A stretch of 64,000 nt of DNA from contig DF239250.1 in the NCBI GenBank assembly GCA_000507305.1, positions 164,001-228,000 of the forward strand, given 5' to 3'. The position numbers and the translations under genes are program-made. Below, one piece after another: positions 10,966 through 22,609 of this stretch. The stretch is from Breviolum minutum Mf 1.05b.01 (Eukaryota > Sar > Dinophyceae > Suessiales > Symbiodiniaceae). Numbering within the stretch: position 1 is the first letter of the stretch; every line of letters begins with the position of its first letter. Under the pieces are notes generated by a model that worked only from the letters and a program-made list of their open reading frames with translations, was not told the origin of the DNA and searched no databases.

Positions 10966-11636
10966 AGTCATCAATTGTCCTTGTGCTCAACAAAAAACCC
11001 TACCCAACGATGACAACTTCACATTCAACCTACCTTTCCTAGCTACAACTTCCAAATCAACACATCCAGGTAATCACATCTTTAGGGTAATAGATTCAAA
11101 CAATTTCGTCGCGGACAATGTGTTGGTCTTATAACCCTCCCCTATCATATGGTAATAATGAGAGTTTGGACCTTAGCACACACTTCCCCACTGCTTTCAT
11201 CGTGTTACTTTGCACCCTTTTGCAGAAAATTCTGCTGAGTCGGTGTCGAGTTTTTATCTTCCGGGGCTCAGGGGATATTTTCCCCCAAGAAAAAAACAAA
11301 GCACCCTAAACTCGACCATGTTTTTCTTGCCACATGTTCTTCCTCCATTTTTTCCTCAGGTTTTTGTTTTACAAAAAAAACAAACGCATCAATTGCTAAT
11401 GTTTCACAGAGATTTGTGGGTATGGGACCAGCCAATTTCACCTCTCAAGTGGAACCAACAACGACGTGCAAAAAATCAAGACCATCTGCACAAAACGGCC
11501 GGCCTCACCAAAAAGTGCACTGATGGAAACCATTTCTCCTGGAGATGGACATCCCCATTCTGGGGCGTTTTTTGATGTTTAGGATATTGGTCAATATTTT
11601 CTACATGTGAGGAATATGTATGATCTACATGATACA

Positions 11637-11668
11637 TTTAGATATGTAAATATGTATATATATATATA
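11637..11668. repeat. AT-rich microsatellite
   Basis: ATATGTAAATATGTATATATATATAT run. Confidence 0.7.
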
Positions 11669-12453
11669 GTATTGGGGTGCTTGCTCACCTTGCAACAATA
11701 ATCACAAGGAAGCATTCATACATAGGTCCTAAGCTAAAAGAAGCTCGACTTTTAGGAGGTCGTTGAAACACCTCCTCCCAGGGTAGGACTGGAGGAATTC
11801 GGAAGACTAGGGTCATACGAATCAACTATTCAGTTGGTGTGTGGCTAAGATCACTTGGGAAATGGAATCATTGGACAAAGCAGCCTGGATCATGAGCATT
11901 CAAACAACAAAATCCTCCACACCGACCCAAGAAAAGCATGGCTAATCCGGACACCGCCCATGGGCCGGGCCCATAACTTTTGGGGCCATAAATAAATGAA
12001 ATAAACTGCCCAAATGTAAGTAAACAGACCATACTTTGATTGAGTATCTGAGTAAGATCTCATTTAAGTCAGTAACCGTGTGTCAAGGGAACATTTTAAG
12101 GTTCGTTGAAGGGTCGTAAGTTTAGTTCACTGACCCCAGTGACCGAAGCATCCCTTTTCTCACCCTGCACGACTTGAATTTGACCGTCTTCCACATTGAG
12201 TTGCTCGGTCGCCAAGCTCAACATCGGGAGTCAGATTCACTCCCAGCACAGCGAGTCTATCATACTACATCCAATATCATTTCTGGAGCTGTATAGTCTA
12301 AAATGGAAAGGGAAATCAAGAAACAACGATCGGCAGCAAACAACAAGTTTTGTCATGTCAAGAAAAAATCATCTCATGTTTCCATATCATTAACCATAGT
12401 AATCATTATATTATATATACACATAAACTGATTCAATCTGTTTATACAAAATT

Positions 12454-12640
12454 CTAGCATTTCCTCTTGCATTCTTTGACACTCCAAGTCTTACAAAATC
12501 GATTCTCTTTGTAAAAAGAGTTGCAGCGAAAACAGTCGGAACTTTTTACATCGCAGGATTTCGTATAAGAATGAGGAGGACCACCTTGACACATCTCTCT
12601 GACAAAGCGATCAACTGCACTGGCAGGACCTTCCTTGGTG
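12454..12640 (-). CDS. Terminal exon, cysteine-rich product
   Basis: The minus strand carries an open frame ending in TAG whose last 45 residues hold seven cysteines (C-x12-C-x6-C-x2-C-x9-C-x7-C-x3-C). The region ends VKECKRKC. Upstream, the frame stays open to 12735, with acceptors CCTTGCAG and CACCAAG possible. The cysteine spacing suggests a small disulfide-bonded or metal-binding domain, but no named family fits with certainty and no signal peptide can be assigned without the first exon. Confidence 0.5.
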
Positions 12641-13542
12641 TTTTTATTTCTTCGGACCCAAAAATTTCGGGTCGGAAAAAGAAACCTGCAAGGTTTTAGC
12701 CATGCAGGTTGAAGGAACCTTTGATTTTTACGCACATCAACGCGGCGTTATATACAACATGTCATCAACATCAAAATAAATACACCAAAAAACAACATGG
12801 GTCGTCAATGACACCGGTAACAAGAAACAGTTCAACTAAGTTAAATACTTAGATTTGCTTAAGGTGGTTAGACAAAAATGAAACATATTAAAAGATGGTG
12901 GTTTAATGTTGATTTACCATGGTAGAAAGTAAAACATCACCTTAAACAAACAAAAGACTACACATGATACACATGCTCACCGAAGAAATATGGATATAAG
13001 AAAACATATCGGCAAATAACATTTGCACAAGAAATGGCAAATCAAAAGTTGGTTCTCAACAAGCAATGATTCACAGCATAAAACAACAAATATGCAAATC
13101 AATCAAAAAAGACATGATACTGCTATTATTTCACAATAATAATACCAAGCTTCGACGTGACCCAAAACACAACCACAGGTGGGACAAGGAGAATGTGATC
13201 CATCCAATGAAGAGTCACCACCGTTGGCCACCCAGCCCTTCACACCTGATGCTTTTAGGGTGAAAGATGTAGCTGAAACGGCCGGTGATCCCCAACCCCA
13301 TGTAATACTGATTGGCTGCGTTAACATCCGAAGTTGAATTTAGAGATATCCCCCCAAAAATTATACCCACTTGCAAGCTGCTGTGATTTATGCAAGCTGC
13401 TGTGATTTATACAAAGGTTTATATAAATTCGTCCAACATGGGAAGAAACTACAGGCTTTTAAGTCATGGCCCAGGAACCGTACTTCCGGGCACGACCAAC
13501 AGCCCAATTGCGATAATGGACCATCTGAACCTTGCCAGTTAC

Positions 13543-13604
13543 CTGCAGGGCTGGGAGTTTCCGGTGCGAACAGATGGCGTGACCTGCCGAAGTCTGCTAT
13601 TCCC
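13543..13604 (-). CDS. 62-nt internal exon, product unknown
   Basis: The minus strand shows canonical splice signals on both sides: acceptor CCCTCTAG|GG and donor CTGCAG|GTAACT. All frames are open over 62 nt; GIADFGRSRHLFAPETPSPA is the most protein-like. A plus-strand frame across 13390-13608 is also open. Confidence 0.4.
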
Positions 13605-14182
13605 CTAGAGGGACTTGACTGATTCAGCGACATGACTGGGACGTACCGGAATGATCTTAGCATCAACAAAAATCTCCAAATTCACCAAATGACCTATTGG
13701 ATGTCTATGTAATTACATCCGTTTCTCAGAAACACATCATCCCAAATGATCATCCAACCCCCTTTATAACAGTTGGAGGAATGGGTTGAACCTGCCAACA
13801 ATTTCCCCAGTCGTTTGGCTTCAAATCAAATCTCCTTGCAGGTGCCATGAGCACCCTACTCCAAAGGTTCCACCTTTAGTGGGGTTACATGAGTAGAGCA
13901 TCTCCCAACTTAGTACACAGATGAAAAAAATTAACCAATGGATACCCCAAAAAATGGTGGCTTCGAAAAGAGGTATAGCTGGCTCTTTGGGGCTTTCTTG
14001 CTATAGATTTTGGCAGTATTCCACTTCTCTTCCTATTAAAGATTCTTAACATGTCTAACTTCTATGCTGCTTCATATAGCACACGTAGCGTTTCTTTGGA
14101 GCTTTGGGGAACTCACATCATCCATCGAATCCATCTTCCACAAACAACGGGGAGTTATGGGAAAACATGTCACCCATACACC

Positions 14183-14285
14183 CTTGAACATTCACGGCTG
14201 GAACATAATTCCCTGGAGGTTTGGAAGATCATTTTCCTTTCTAAATGGGTGATGGCTGTAGGTTCCAGCCGTTCATGTGGGTGTA
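14183..14285. mobile_element. Family O inverted-repeat element
   Basis: CACGGCTGGAACATAATTCC and GGTTCCAGCCGTTCATGTGG arms. The same element lies in opposite orientation at 15450-15565. Confidence 0.8.
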
Positions 14286-14441
14286 ATTTGACCGGAAAAT
14301 GTGGAAACCCGTTGCTTGTGTTTAGAAGATGACATGGAAAATATTTATCAAATTCTAGCAGAATGATTTATGTATACCATGGATGCTATTGGAATCGTTT
14401 CTTTGTGAATGTCCTGACACAATCTATCTACTCAGCAATTC

Positions 14442-14722
14442 TACAAGGTGAGCCGCTACCACCTATAAGTATAAGTATGTATATACCTCTACTTATAGGT
14501 GTTATAACCCCCGTTACCCATTTATAATCCCCGGGATTCCAAATTCCAACCACCATTAAAACAATGGATGTTAATATAACCACCAAAATTTCCAAAGGGT
14601 TTTAATCATCGGAATTGGGTCAACCATTACTTTAATGGTGGTGGAAGCTCAGGGTAATGCTATGTATAGGGGGTTATAAGTCATAAGTCCATTTATAAAA
14701 ATCGTCGAGGCCCACATTGTAC
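14442..14722. mobile_element. Family C element with an internal inverted repeat
   Basis: Ends CAAGGTGAGCCGCTACCACC and GAGGCCCACATTGTAC. The middle contains a second palindrome (CCAACCACCATTAAAACAATGG against the ACTTTAATGGTGGTGG side), so this is probably a nested insertion. It adjoins the donor of exon 14931-14723. Confidence 0.65.
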
Positions 14723-14931
14723 CCAGCAATTCTAGTGTGACAAGCAACTCTGAAGTCTCGACACTTTCTACTCTCGCTGTGGTTCATCAGGACAACGTCA
14801 CTTTCAGCATGGGAAGCTCGCATTTGCAGCGCACTTAGGGCGCATCCTTCCTGAATTTGACCAAAAATCTTAGGTAAAACTGACGACTTATCGCACCAAA
14901 AATTCTTGGAACCCATTGTTCTTTTACAATC
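14723..14931 (-). CDS. Internal exon, product unknown
   Basis: After acceptor CAACAACCAG|GA the minus strand encodes 69 codons starting DCKRTMGSKNFWCDKSSV, charge-rich and with normal composition. It ends ATTGCTGG|GTACAA, where a family C element begins. The donor lies at the element edge, consistent with the element serving as the following intron. No domain is recognised. Confidence 0.6.
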
Positions 14932-15449
14932 CTGGTTGTTGGGAGTCACTAGTGTTATCCCTTACATAAACTCCAAAAACATTCTTCAGAATGATACAGA
15001 TCCAAATCTGATCAGGAACAGATCCGGAAAAGCCTTATGGATCCAGTTGTTTCGAGGGTCGATCAATATTGAAACAACCACCCATCAAAATGAAATCAAC
15101 AAATATCATAGTCTTATAATTGCTTGCAAAACCTGAATAATTATATAAGTCAGAGGGATTCTACTACCAAAATGTTTTTTGGGATCCTTTTGGATGTGAG
15201 GTCATGTGACCTCCTTACTAAACCGATAGAATTCGCCACCTAGATGAATTTATTCAGGCGCGACGTTGGTCTGCGGATGTTATTTTCTCTGATTTGCCTG
15301 TTAGGTGGTGGTTTTTAAAAAGTTCCAAACATATTCCTACCATATGGTTGAAAAATGGTCATTTTTTGGTACGATGGTAGATTCAGTTAAGAAAAAGTCG
15401 CTTTAAACAAATCCAAGAGGTTTCTTTGGGGATGTTCTTTTTTTGGGAG

Positions 15450-15565
15450 AGGGTGTTACACCCTGGAAGATTCACATGGAACCTACAGCCATCAACCATT
15501 AAGAAAGGAAAATGATCTTCCAAACCTCCAGGGAATTATGTTCCGCGTTAATCCTCCAGGGAGTG
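15450..15565. mobile_element. Family O inverted-repeat element
   Basis: CACCCTGGAAGATTCACATGG to CCTCCAGGG; reverse complement of 14183-14285, sharing ATGATCTTCCAAACCTCCAG. Confidence 0.75.
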
Positions 15566-15689
15566 AATTTCATTTCTTTTGGTCCTGAACTTGCGACACC
15601 CCCAATGTGTAAAGATAGGTCTCGAAAGCAAATTTGAGGGGCTCCATGTTTCTATCACCGTTCTCTAAATATCATTGCTACAAGTTACT

Positions 15690-15880
15690 AAGTTGGGCCC
15701 CTACTAGTTATACATACATAGGGTTATACCCTCCCTGAAACTAACATAGCCCCTGCAAATAGGCCCCCAAAAGAAACTGGTATTCCAACCATCCATTTTC
15801 AGAGGCTATGTTAGTTTCCGGGAGGGTAATCCCTATAAATGGATATACATGGCCTTATAAATTGGGTAGCTGGGGTCATG
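15690..15880. mobile_element. Family C element with a nested family B copy
   Basis: Left part GGGCCCCTACTAGTTATA and right part GGTAGCTGGGGTCATGG flank a complete B copy at 15728-15829. Confidence 0.65.
15728..15829. mobile_element. Family B element nested in family C
   Basis: Arms CCCTCCCTGAAACTAACATAG and CTATGTTAGTTTCCGGGAGGG. Confidence 0.9.
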
Positions 15881-15961
15881 GAGGGCATGGGATCAGTAAA
15901 ATACACGGCAATCAGGAAGTAAAACGACAGACTTTCAAGATGTTTAATGTCTAAACGAGAC

Positions 15962-16055
15962 CTAGCTGGTTTCAACTCGTTTGAAGCACATGATCAAATT
16001 GGATATTTTCTCCAAGTAGGGGTGAACATTGAATTTTCTTGAAAACATCATCTAG
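15962..16055. mobile_element. Family A inverted-repeat element (diverged)
   Basis: CTAGCTGGTTTCAACTCG, core ATCAAATTGGATATTTTCTC, right arm TTGAAAACATCATCTAG. Confidence 0.7.
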
Positions 16056-16309
16056 CATCATCCAGCTACATGTTCCACACATGGAATCTCCAAAAAAAAA
16101 TACAGCCCTGAAAAAGAACATTCCAACCCTTTGAGAATGTATCTACTATTTTAAAAAAGTGGATTTTCCAGCTGCGCCAAATGACACCGTGCTATTTACC
16201 TCATGAATGGATTGTAATTGTAAGCAAATATTCCATACATTTGGAGCATATGGGTAGCATTCAGCAGAATAACATACGTGCGGGATGTCGTCATGATGGC
16301 GGTTTGGTA

Positions 16310-16515
16310 ATGAAATCGTCAGTTCGCCCCTAGCAATAGGCCATCCCAAAAAGAACCTAGTCTTCCCAACCATCCATTTTCAGGTGCGAACTGTTGATGG
16401 AGAAATCCTGCCCAGTTGAGATGTATAAAACCTTGTAAACAATGGGATGAACTACCAACCTCAACTGGTTAGCCGGATATCTTCCATCAACAGTATGTTA
16501 GTTTCAGGGAGAATA
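16310..16515. mobile_element. Family B element with a nested family E copy
   Basis: B halves CGCCCCTAGCAATAGGCC and TGTTAGTTTCAGGGAGAAT are separated by a complete E element at 16391-16493. Confidence 0.75.
16391..16493. mobile_element. Family E element nested in family B
   Basis: Arms CTGTTGATGGAGAAATCCTG and ATATCTTCCATCAACAG. Confidence 0.85.
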
Positions 16516-16976
16516 CAGCATGTCTACAACAACATCGTTGCGCTGTCTGGCTGTCTGCATCCAGCGTCTGTGCTGCACTCATCAAAAGTCGAGGAATCCA
16601 AATTGACCTGCCAAAAGTTCATCCGAACGGACCTTGCTTTGAGCATCAAATGTATATACTTTGGGATGAAGGTACAGTTTTCAAGCGGAGTTTTTTTGGG
16701 GATCCCCTACTATAGAAATATATTAATTATCCCGGTGGTGCCTGGCCTTTGCGTGTTGGAATGCAGTTTCTTGAAAAAAATGGCACTCAGCACTATATCA
16801 TAAGGCCGATCAAAAACCAATGATTTCTAAAACACGGGCACTGCACCCGTAGTCTTGTGAGCATTTTGAGGGCACACTTCTTGGCCTAAAACTGGTGGAT
16901 CAAGATCCACGACCTCGTCTTATTAAAACGTGTGTGGAAATGTGTGCATGTTGACATGAAAAATCGTGAACAGGTA

Positions 16977-17070
16977 CCCTCCAGGGAACTAACATATCTC
17001 CCCAAAAAATTGCATTTTGAAGATGATTTTCCTTTTCCCAAGGTGGGATATGTTAGTTCCCTGGAGGGTA
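16977..17070. mobile_element. Family D inverted-repeat element
   Basis: Near-perfect arms CCCTCCAGGGAACTAACATA and TATGTTAGTTCCCTGGAGGG, bounded by TA. Confidence 0.9.
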
Positions 17071-17139
17071 TATCAAAGCACATAAGGATTATCCAAGTGG
17101 TACCTGAAACAAACATAGGTTGGCTTCCCCGCCCAAAGA

Positions 17140-17378
17140 ATGATATATATATATGAGTTACGGACAAAATTTGGTACATGGCGAAGGGACATCCTCAAGT
17201 AGGGTGGGCCCCTATCGGTTTTGCAGTGGCGGCACCTTGTACAAACATTCCTGAGGGTATCGTTTTGGGTATCGTTTTAGGGTGGGCCCCTATCGGTTTT
17301 CCAGCAATGGCAACCCCACGACCCTCTCAATACTACTTTGGTCATACCTAATTTTGTCCGATACTCATATATATTCTG
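17140..17378. mobile_element. Family Q element, about 240 bp
   Basis: Ends ATATGAGTTACGGACAAAAT and TTTTGTCCGATACTCATAT are inverted repeats. The inside has a duplicated GGTGGGCCCCTATCGGTTTT block about 80 bp apart. Confidence 0.75.
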
Positions 17379-17439
17379 TATGAACAACTGCGGGCGAACA
17401 CGCAACCTCGGGGGATATCACTATTTTGGATTAATCCCG

Positions 17440-17562
17440 TAAAATGTTGGAAGAAATCCTGCACCATCTGGAACATTTGTACAACCCTCATGAAAACTGA
17501 AAAAAACAACAAGCGTCCCATATCAACTGGTGTAGAACTGCTTTCCATCAACAGTATCATGC
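17440..17562. mobile_element. Family E element (partly diverged)
   Basis: GTTGGAAGAAATCCTGCACC and CTGCTTTCCATCAACAGTA ends. Confidence 0.7.
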
Positions 17563-17767
17563 ATACTATGCATTTTCTGCACTTGTTGTCCAACTGAAGG
17601 AAATCAAGTTCCATGGCGTAACACATAATTAACGTGTTTTATGTTAAATCCTACTTCCTACTATTGATGTTGATGTGTCAGAAATCCGGCAATCACCTTG
17701 TGAGATATATATATATATATATTTATATATGAAACTCCTTGTAAAAAAGGGTCACTTGTTGAGATAT

Positions 17768-17886
17768 ACCCCCTAAAACAAACATGGAACCCAAAAATTG
17801 GTGGTTTGTAGATGTTTCTCCTTTTCCAAGCAGTATTTTCATGTATTTTCAGTATGTTCAGGTTCTATGTTTGTTTTCAGGGGTGT
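17768..17886. mobile_element. Family B-related inverted-repeat element
   Basis: ACCCCCTAAAACAAACATGG and TATGTTTGTTTTCAGGGGTGT arms. Confidence 0.8.
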
Positions 17887-18267
17887 ATTTTTCATATCAA
17901 TGACTGATGCAGACTTCATCCATCAATATCAAAAAACCTTCAGATTGCCAACCTTCATAGGAGCGTTGAAAAAGAAATGATGGTACCAACACAATAAGCT
18001 GCTGTTTACTTGGACAGGCTTTAACAGGGGTTATTATATTCCCAATCTAAACAATGCATAAAAAAATGAGGCAAATCCCGCAAAAAAAAATCCATGTTTG
18101 ATTCCCCCCAAAAGAGGTCCCATTTAATGACACCTGTTTAAATGCACCAAAAACGGATGGTCGTAAACACACCCACATCATGACGGGAAAAAGGATGGAT
18201 GCTGGCTGCGCCGCGGCGCATCCGATAGATGATCATGGCTTGGGGTTTGCCATCTCCTATGGTCTGA

Positions 18268-18372
18268 CCTTTCCCATACCATCCATGTATGATATATTTA
18301 CCTACATTTGGTTGCTTTTGATGGAAAAAGTATGGTAAATGTAGGTAAACATACCATACATACATGGATGCC
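18268..18372. mobile_element. Family F inverted-repeat element
   Basis: CCCATACCATCCATGTATGAT and ACCATACATACATGGATGCCATGGG arms; core CCTACATTTGG and AAATGTAGG. Confidence 0.9.
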
Positions 18373-18402
18373 ATGGGTTTATTTACTGAAATTTCTACAC
18401 AT

Positions 18403-18513
18403 ACTGTTGATGGAAGAAGACCGGCTAACCACCTGTTGCATATGGAAGCCTATGAAAATGGGATAAAATTTCCAGGCCTCAACTGGTGCAGGATTCCTTC
18501 CATCAACAATATG
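18403..18513. mobile_element. Family E element
   Basis: ACTGTTGATGGAAGAAGACC and GATTCCTTCCATCAACAAT arms. Confidence 0.8.
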
Positions 18514-18615
18514 GCGCAAATATGCGCAAATAATTTGCCGCAAATATGTTAAAACAACCTTCAATACACATCCACATTATCTATCGAACATGAAGAATGA
18601 AGGTAAAACCATCAA

Positions 18616-18724
18616 CTAGTTGGTGGTTTCAACCTCTGCAAAAAAAATATACTACTGTAGTCAAAATGGATCATTTCCCCAATCTTCGGGGGTGAACATG
18701 AAAATCTTTCAAACCACCAACCAG
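18616..18724. mobile_element. Family A element
   Basis: CTAGTTGGTGGTTTCAACC and TTTCAAACCACCAACCAG arms, core ATCATTTCCCCAATC. Confidence 0.85.
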
Positions 18725-19341
18725 TGATTCTGTCACCTTGTAAAAACAAGTGATTTTTGGTGACTGCCCTTAGCTGATCCGTACAGTTCCATTTGTGCCT
18801 CGGCTTTGATGATGGATAGCAAGGCAACAGCTATGCAGCAGGGAATCTTCATGGCAACTCTTTGTGAGAGGAAGATGAAGGGTTTAATAGCCGGCCTTTA
18901 GGGAAACCAATGGGTTTTCATAAGCCCTTAATAAGGCCTCATTTTTTCAAAGGGGGGCGTGCTTGATTAGCCATGAGAAATGACATGATGAAATTGATGA
19001 ATGAGATAATGTTACTAAAGGAGTGCCTTTCGAGATCCTTTGGAGTTTCTCTGTATACTCTTCACACATGGATTGGAGTGGTATATTACCCTTATAAAGT
19101 CAGCTGTCTTCCCATCATCATTCAAACATGTTGATATGTCTTGATCATTTGCACATGCCACTAATTGAATCTGGACTCCTTGCGGCAAAGATCAATGGGC
19201 AAGCAAATGTGGTTCACATGAAAGCCTCTCTATCCATTAACCATTACCTTCTCAGGGCTCAAAAAAATCATCAGGCAAGGAGCCTATCATGTAACTCACA
19301 ACTTACATCTATAGCTCTATGGAGTTGACCAAGGCGACATG

Positions 19342-19425
19342 ACCGCTACTGGGATGTCCATGGTACTTAGTACATAGAAGGTTATAACTTATTACCCTTA
19401 TATAGGTAGGTTGGATACGTCCAAA
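19342..19425. mobile_element. Family G-related repeat
   Basis: ACTGGGATGTCCATGGTACTTAG matches the G end; the other end is degraded. Confidence 0.5.
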
Positions 19426-19514
19426 AAAAAAAGGTGAAACAAACTCCAAGTTACGATTTACGATCGTTTTTTGATCACATCCGGCCAGACACCCTATATA
19501 GTATATCTATATAG

Positions 19515-19745
19515 TATGAATCCAGAAAAAATGACATTTTCCTTTCAAATCTTCCGAACCAATGCGGAAGGGACTGGCCTCTCAAATTGGGTTTTCTTGA
19601 CCCCCCCATGACAACATCCAAAAATACCTTGGAGGCTGGAGGCCAAATGGATTTCCCCATGAATTCATCACCCGTTTGGATCGAATGAATTCCTTCGAAA
19701 GAACTCCTTCATAGGAGGGCGTGCGTTTTTTGTTGATCCACCACC
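19515..19745 (-). CDS. Coding region, probably two exons, product unknown
   Basis: The minus strand from 19745 reads KKRTPSYEGVLSKEFIRSK and on to PFGLQPPR, then a GTATTT donor at about 19628. A second protein-like stretch in another frame (NLRGQSLPHWFGRFERKM) follows down to about 19515. The frame change implies a short intron, whose acceptor I could not fix. No family is recognised. Confidence 0.4.
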
Positions 19746-20220
19746 AAAAATTGAGAAAAAACACATTATATAGTGTAGTGTCAGGGTTGGGGAATATGTG
19801 TCCATTTATTTGCTTAAAAACCACCACTGCATTACATTGCAAGTTGACTTTTTCTGGGAGTTTTATTGGGATATAATTCGACAAATGTGGGCCTTCCAGG
19901 GATCCACTTCTGCCGGTAAACCTTATGAGTTCAAGACCATGTTTTCAGGGATGCGTTACACTCAACACCGTCTAACGGTTACTCAAGAAATATCACCATC
20001 TCAGCCTTGGACAATGTCATCTTCCAATCACCCCATTGGTAGGGGTGGCGAGCTGTTTTCCACTGAAAGGCGGGGTGTTTTGAATCTTTGGCTCCCAAAA
20101 AAATCTACAGGGTGTTTCACAAGATGAGGGAACACAGCATCCATGGATCAAATTGCAAAAGGCCATAGGAATCTATGGAATATGTGCCTACATTGGTTGA
20201 TGTCTTATGGAATAATGCAG

Positions 20221-20334
20221 GTACCCTCTGGTAAACTAACATAGCAATGGAAAACCACCATCTTTAATAGAAGACACTGAGACACATCTTCAAATGGTGG
20301 ATTTCCCATTGCTATGTTAGTTTACCAGAGGGTA
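20221..20334. mobile_element. Family B2 inverted-repeat element
   Basis: Near-perfect arms TACCCTCTGGTAAACTAACA and TGTTAGTTTACCAGAGGGTA, extended by TAGCAATGG. Confidence 0.9.
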
Positions 20335-20464
20335 AATCTTCCATACATGTGCCCTATGGGTTATGGAGAAACACTTCAGAAACACTAAGTTTTTGGTGTT
20401 TTGGAGCTCCAATCCCAGGATTCCACAACCTTATCTCCCCCTGCCGAATACTCCTAGATGCATC

Positions 20465-20575
20465 TGTCTACGGAAATCCGGCAAGCACCAGTTGAGGTTG
20501 GTAGTTTATCCTATTATTTGCAGGGTTTTATACATCCCAGGTGCTTAGCCGGATTTCTGAACCATCAACAGCATG
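20465..20575. mobile_element. Family E variant element
   Basis: CGGAAATCCGGCAAGCACC and GCCGGATTTCTGAACCATCA, sharing the ATTATTTGCAGGGTTTTATA core with family E. Confidence 0.75.
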
Positions 20576-20837
20576 TCGAGATATAGTTGTTTCAATAATC
20601 ATGGTCACTTAGTACTACCCTGTGATTTTGAGGATTCTGGGGTTCTTTAACTCCTCATTTAGTAACAGTAATACATCATCCATGGCGACCATTTATGATT
20701 TATGAAATATCCTGCCTGGCCTTCCTCTTGTAAAGGAGAAATGGGCAACCTCTTGGAGGTAACCTACTTTCCACTGGCTGCCACGAATTGAGAAACACGA
20801 AGAAAAATCTGGCCCTACTTTCCATGAAATACTGGTT

Positions 20838-20955
20838 GGTTGATAGGGATCTTTATTAATGGTTTATTATAATCCCCACATAACCGGGCATGATTTCATC
20901 CCCAACAAATCCCCTAAACAACAAACAGTTTGTTTTTCATTGCTCAATTGTTAAA
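20838..20955. mobile_element. Family H element
   Basis: GGTTGATAGGGATCTTTATT, GGTTTATTATAATCCCCA and the right end TTTTTCATTGCTCAATTGTT shared with 51525 and 60193. Confidence 0.75.
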
Positions 20956-21060
20956 GAAGGAGAACGTTTCATCATCAAATCACCCTGTCCTGCAGTCAAT
21001 TCCTCTAGGCCTCGTAGCACGAGTAGTCCACCGTGCTCCTGGTGTAATGCCGCGACATGT
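20955..21060 (-). CDS. Internal exon, product unknown
   Basis: The minus strand, after GAATCTCAG, reads HVAALHQEHGGLLVLRGLEE and continues TAGQGDLMMKRSP, with ordinary composition. A family H element begins at its end, the same arrangement as exon 60595-60320. The exact donor is uncertain. Confidence 0.45.
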
Positions 21061-21099
21061 CTGAGATTCATATCTTTTTCTTAAACAAATGTCTGAATG

Positions 21100-21230
21100 T
21101 AACCCTAGACATTCAAAAACCTCCACATACCTGGTGAGGATCGGTGTGAAAGAAATCCCTAAAACCTTCTCAGAGAGAGGTTTAGGGACTCCAATAAGTT
21201 ACTCACAAGTATTTGGATCTATAGGGTTTT
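21100..21230. mobile_element. Family L-like repeat
   Basis: ACCCTAGACATTCAAAAACC and TATTTGGATCTATAGGGT ends; internal AAACCTTCTCAGAGAGAGGTTT palindrome. Confidence 0.6.
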
Positions 21231-21239
21231 ATGAACAAA

Positions 21240-21900
21240 AGTAGGCTATTTTGACAATAATAGTTGACTTTTTTACTTTCTACGTGAATTCTTTTGATGA
21301 GTCCATGGTTAGAACATGTTTTTTTCGTGGTGCTTAAAACCCGCTTATCAATCGACAAGGTCATGACCTCACGAAGGGTTTGTTCATCTTAGAAAATTGG
21401 CTGCTCAACACCGGTACCGGTGATCATGATTTTTCACGGCATGCCCGGCCCTGCGAATCTATACAACACCTCAGGAGACTGTTCTTTCGGGGGGATGTAT
21501 AGGGTATGAGATCTGTGTGTAGAAAATGAAAGTACAAATATACTTTTTTGAAACTACAAAACATGTAATTTGTGTGCAATTGTCTGTTCAAAATTGCATC
21601 TACAGTGCTGACAGAAATGAAATATGTATCTACCCCACAAACCTAGATTGATCAAACCAACCAAAATACACGATTAGATCGATTAGATAAATGATGCCTT
21701 GTAAGGCAACAAAGACAAGGGATATTGAAAGTAGAAGTGACACAAATGACACATGAGCCTACATATTTGTGTACAGTATGTACAGATCTTCTAAGTGGGG
21801 AGTCTCTATGCTCACATGTTGGACGTTATAAGCCGTGTTTTTACTCCAATTTAAACCCACACCAACCCTAAGGAGAGTTATGGGAGAGCTATCATGTTAG
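21240..21900. other. No supported gene
   Basis: AT-rich stretch without splice-bounded frames or a repeat family that I can assign. Confidence 0.35.
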
Positions 21901-22107
21901 TTCATTCATCCATTCAACCTTCCCCAAAAACTAACAGTTCGCCCCTGAGCATAGGTCTTCCCTCCCAAAAAAAGGATCGTCTACAACAAAACAACAAGCT
22001 TTCTCTGTTTGTTTCGTGGTGTGTGTAATTTTCCCAGATGCTCAATGGGACTGGTATATTTACCTATATTTTACCCCAACAATCTACCCATTTGGGTATG
22101 TATGTAC

Positions 22108-22207
22108 ACCCCTGAAAACTAACATGTCCTCTAAAAAGGAACTATTTAAGTAGGGAATACATCTTCCAACCATTGATTTTCAGGGAACATGTTAGTTTTC
22201 AGGGAGT
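22108..22207. mobile_element. Family B element
   Basis: CACCCCTGAAAACTAACATG and CATGTTAGTTTTCAGGGAG arms. Confidence 0.9.
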
Positions 22208-22209
22208 AA

Positions 22210-22337
22210 GTATGCAAAAAAGTCCCATTCGGCGCATCTGGGTATACATCCAATTTCCCAACCTTTTCGAAGGGTTTCAAAATCAGCCCCACCTGCCAGG
22301 TGCGGTAGAGGAATTTCTGATCCGCAGCGCTCGTCAA
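22210..22337 (-). CDS. Coding region, product unknown
   Basis: The minus strand frame KFLYRTWQVGLILKPFEKVG continues KLDVYPDAPNGTFLHT and then runs into the family B element at 22207. A second minus frame (EFWKDFDERCGSEIPLPHLAG) is equally protein-like and ends at a GTGGGG donor, so the precise exon is unresolved. Confidence 0.4.
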
Positions 22338-22461
22338 AATCCTTCCAAAATTCCAGGGGCTTCGTCCACGTGTCTAACGTTGGATGGGCTCGTGATGTTT
22401 GGGAAATGAAAATGGTACAGATGAGTGACGAAAAAAAACCGGGCCGAAATTTCCATGAAAT

Positions 22462-22600
22462 GTTGATTGGTTAATGATGGGATCTTTATTTCGTGGTTTA
22501 GTATTAATAATCCCTACAAGTATATAACTAGCTGGGTAGGAATTTCATCCCCTATATACCCTAAACAACTAGGGACCCTTTCTTCATTGCTCTGATTGCA
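22462..22600. mobile_element. Family H element
   Basis: GGTTAATGATGGGATCTTTATT and CCCCTATATACCCTAAACAAC blocks shared with other H copies. Confidence 0.75.
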
Positions 22601-22609
22601 AGGTGGAAA

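Noticed and set aside
19128-19328. Retroelement polymerase or RNase H fragment
   Set aside because: The plus frame VVHMKASLSINHYLLRAQ looked vaguely like a copia tail but has no diagnostic residues.
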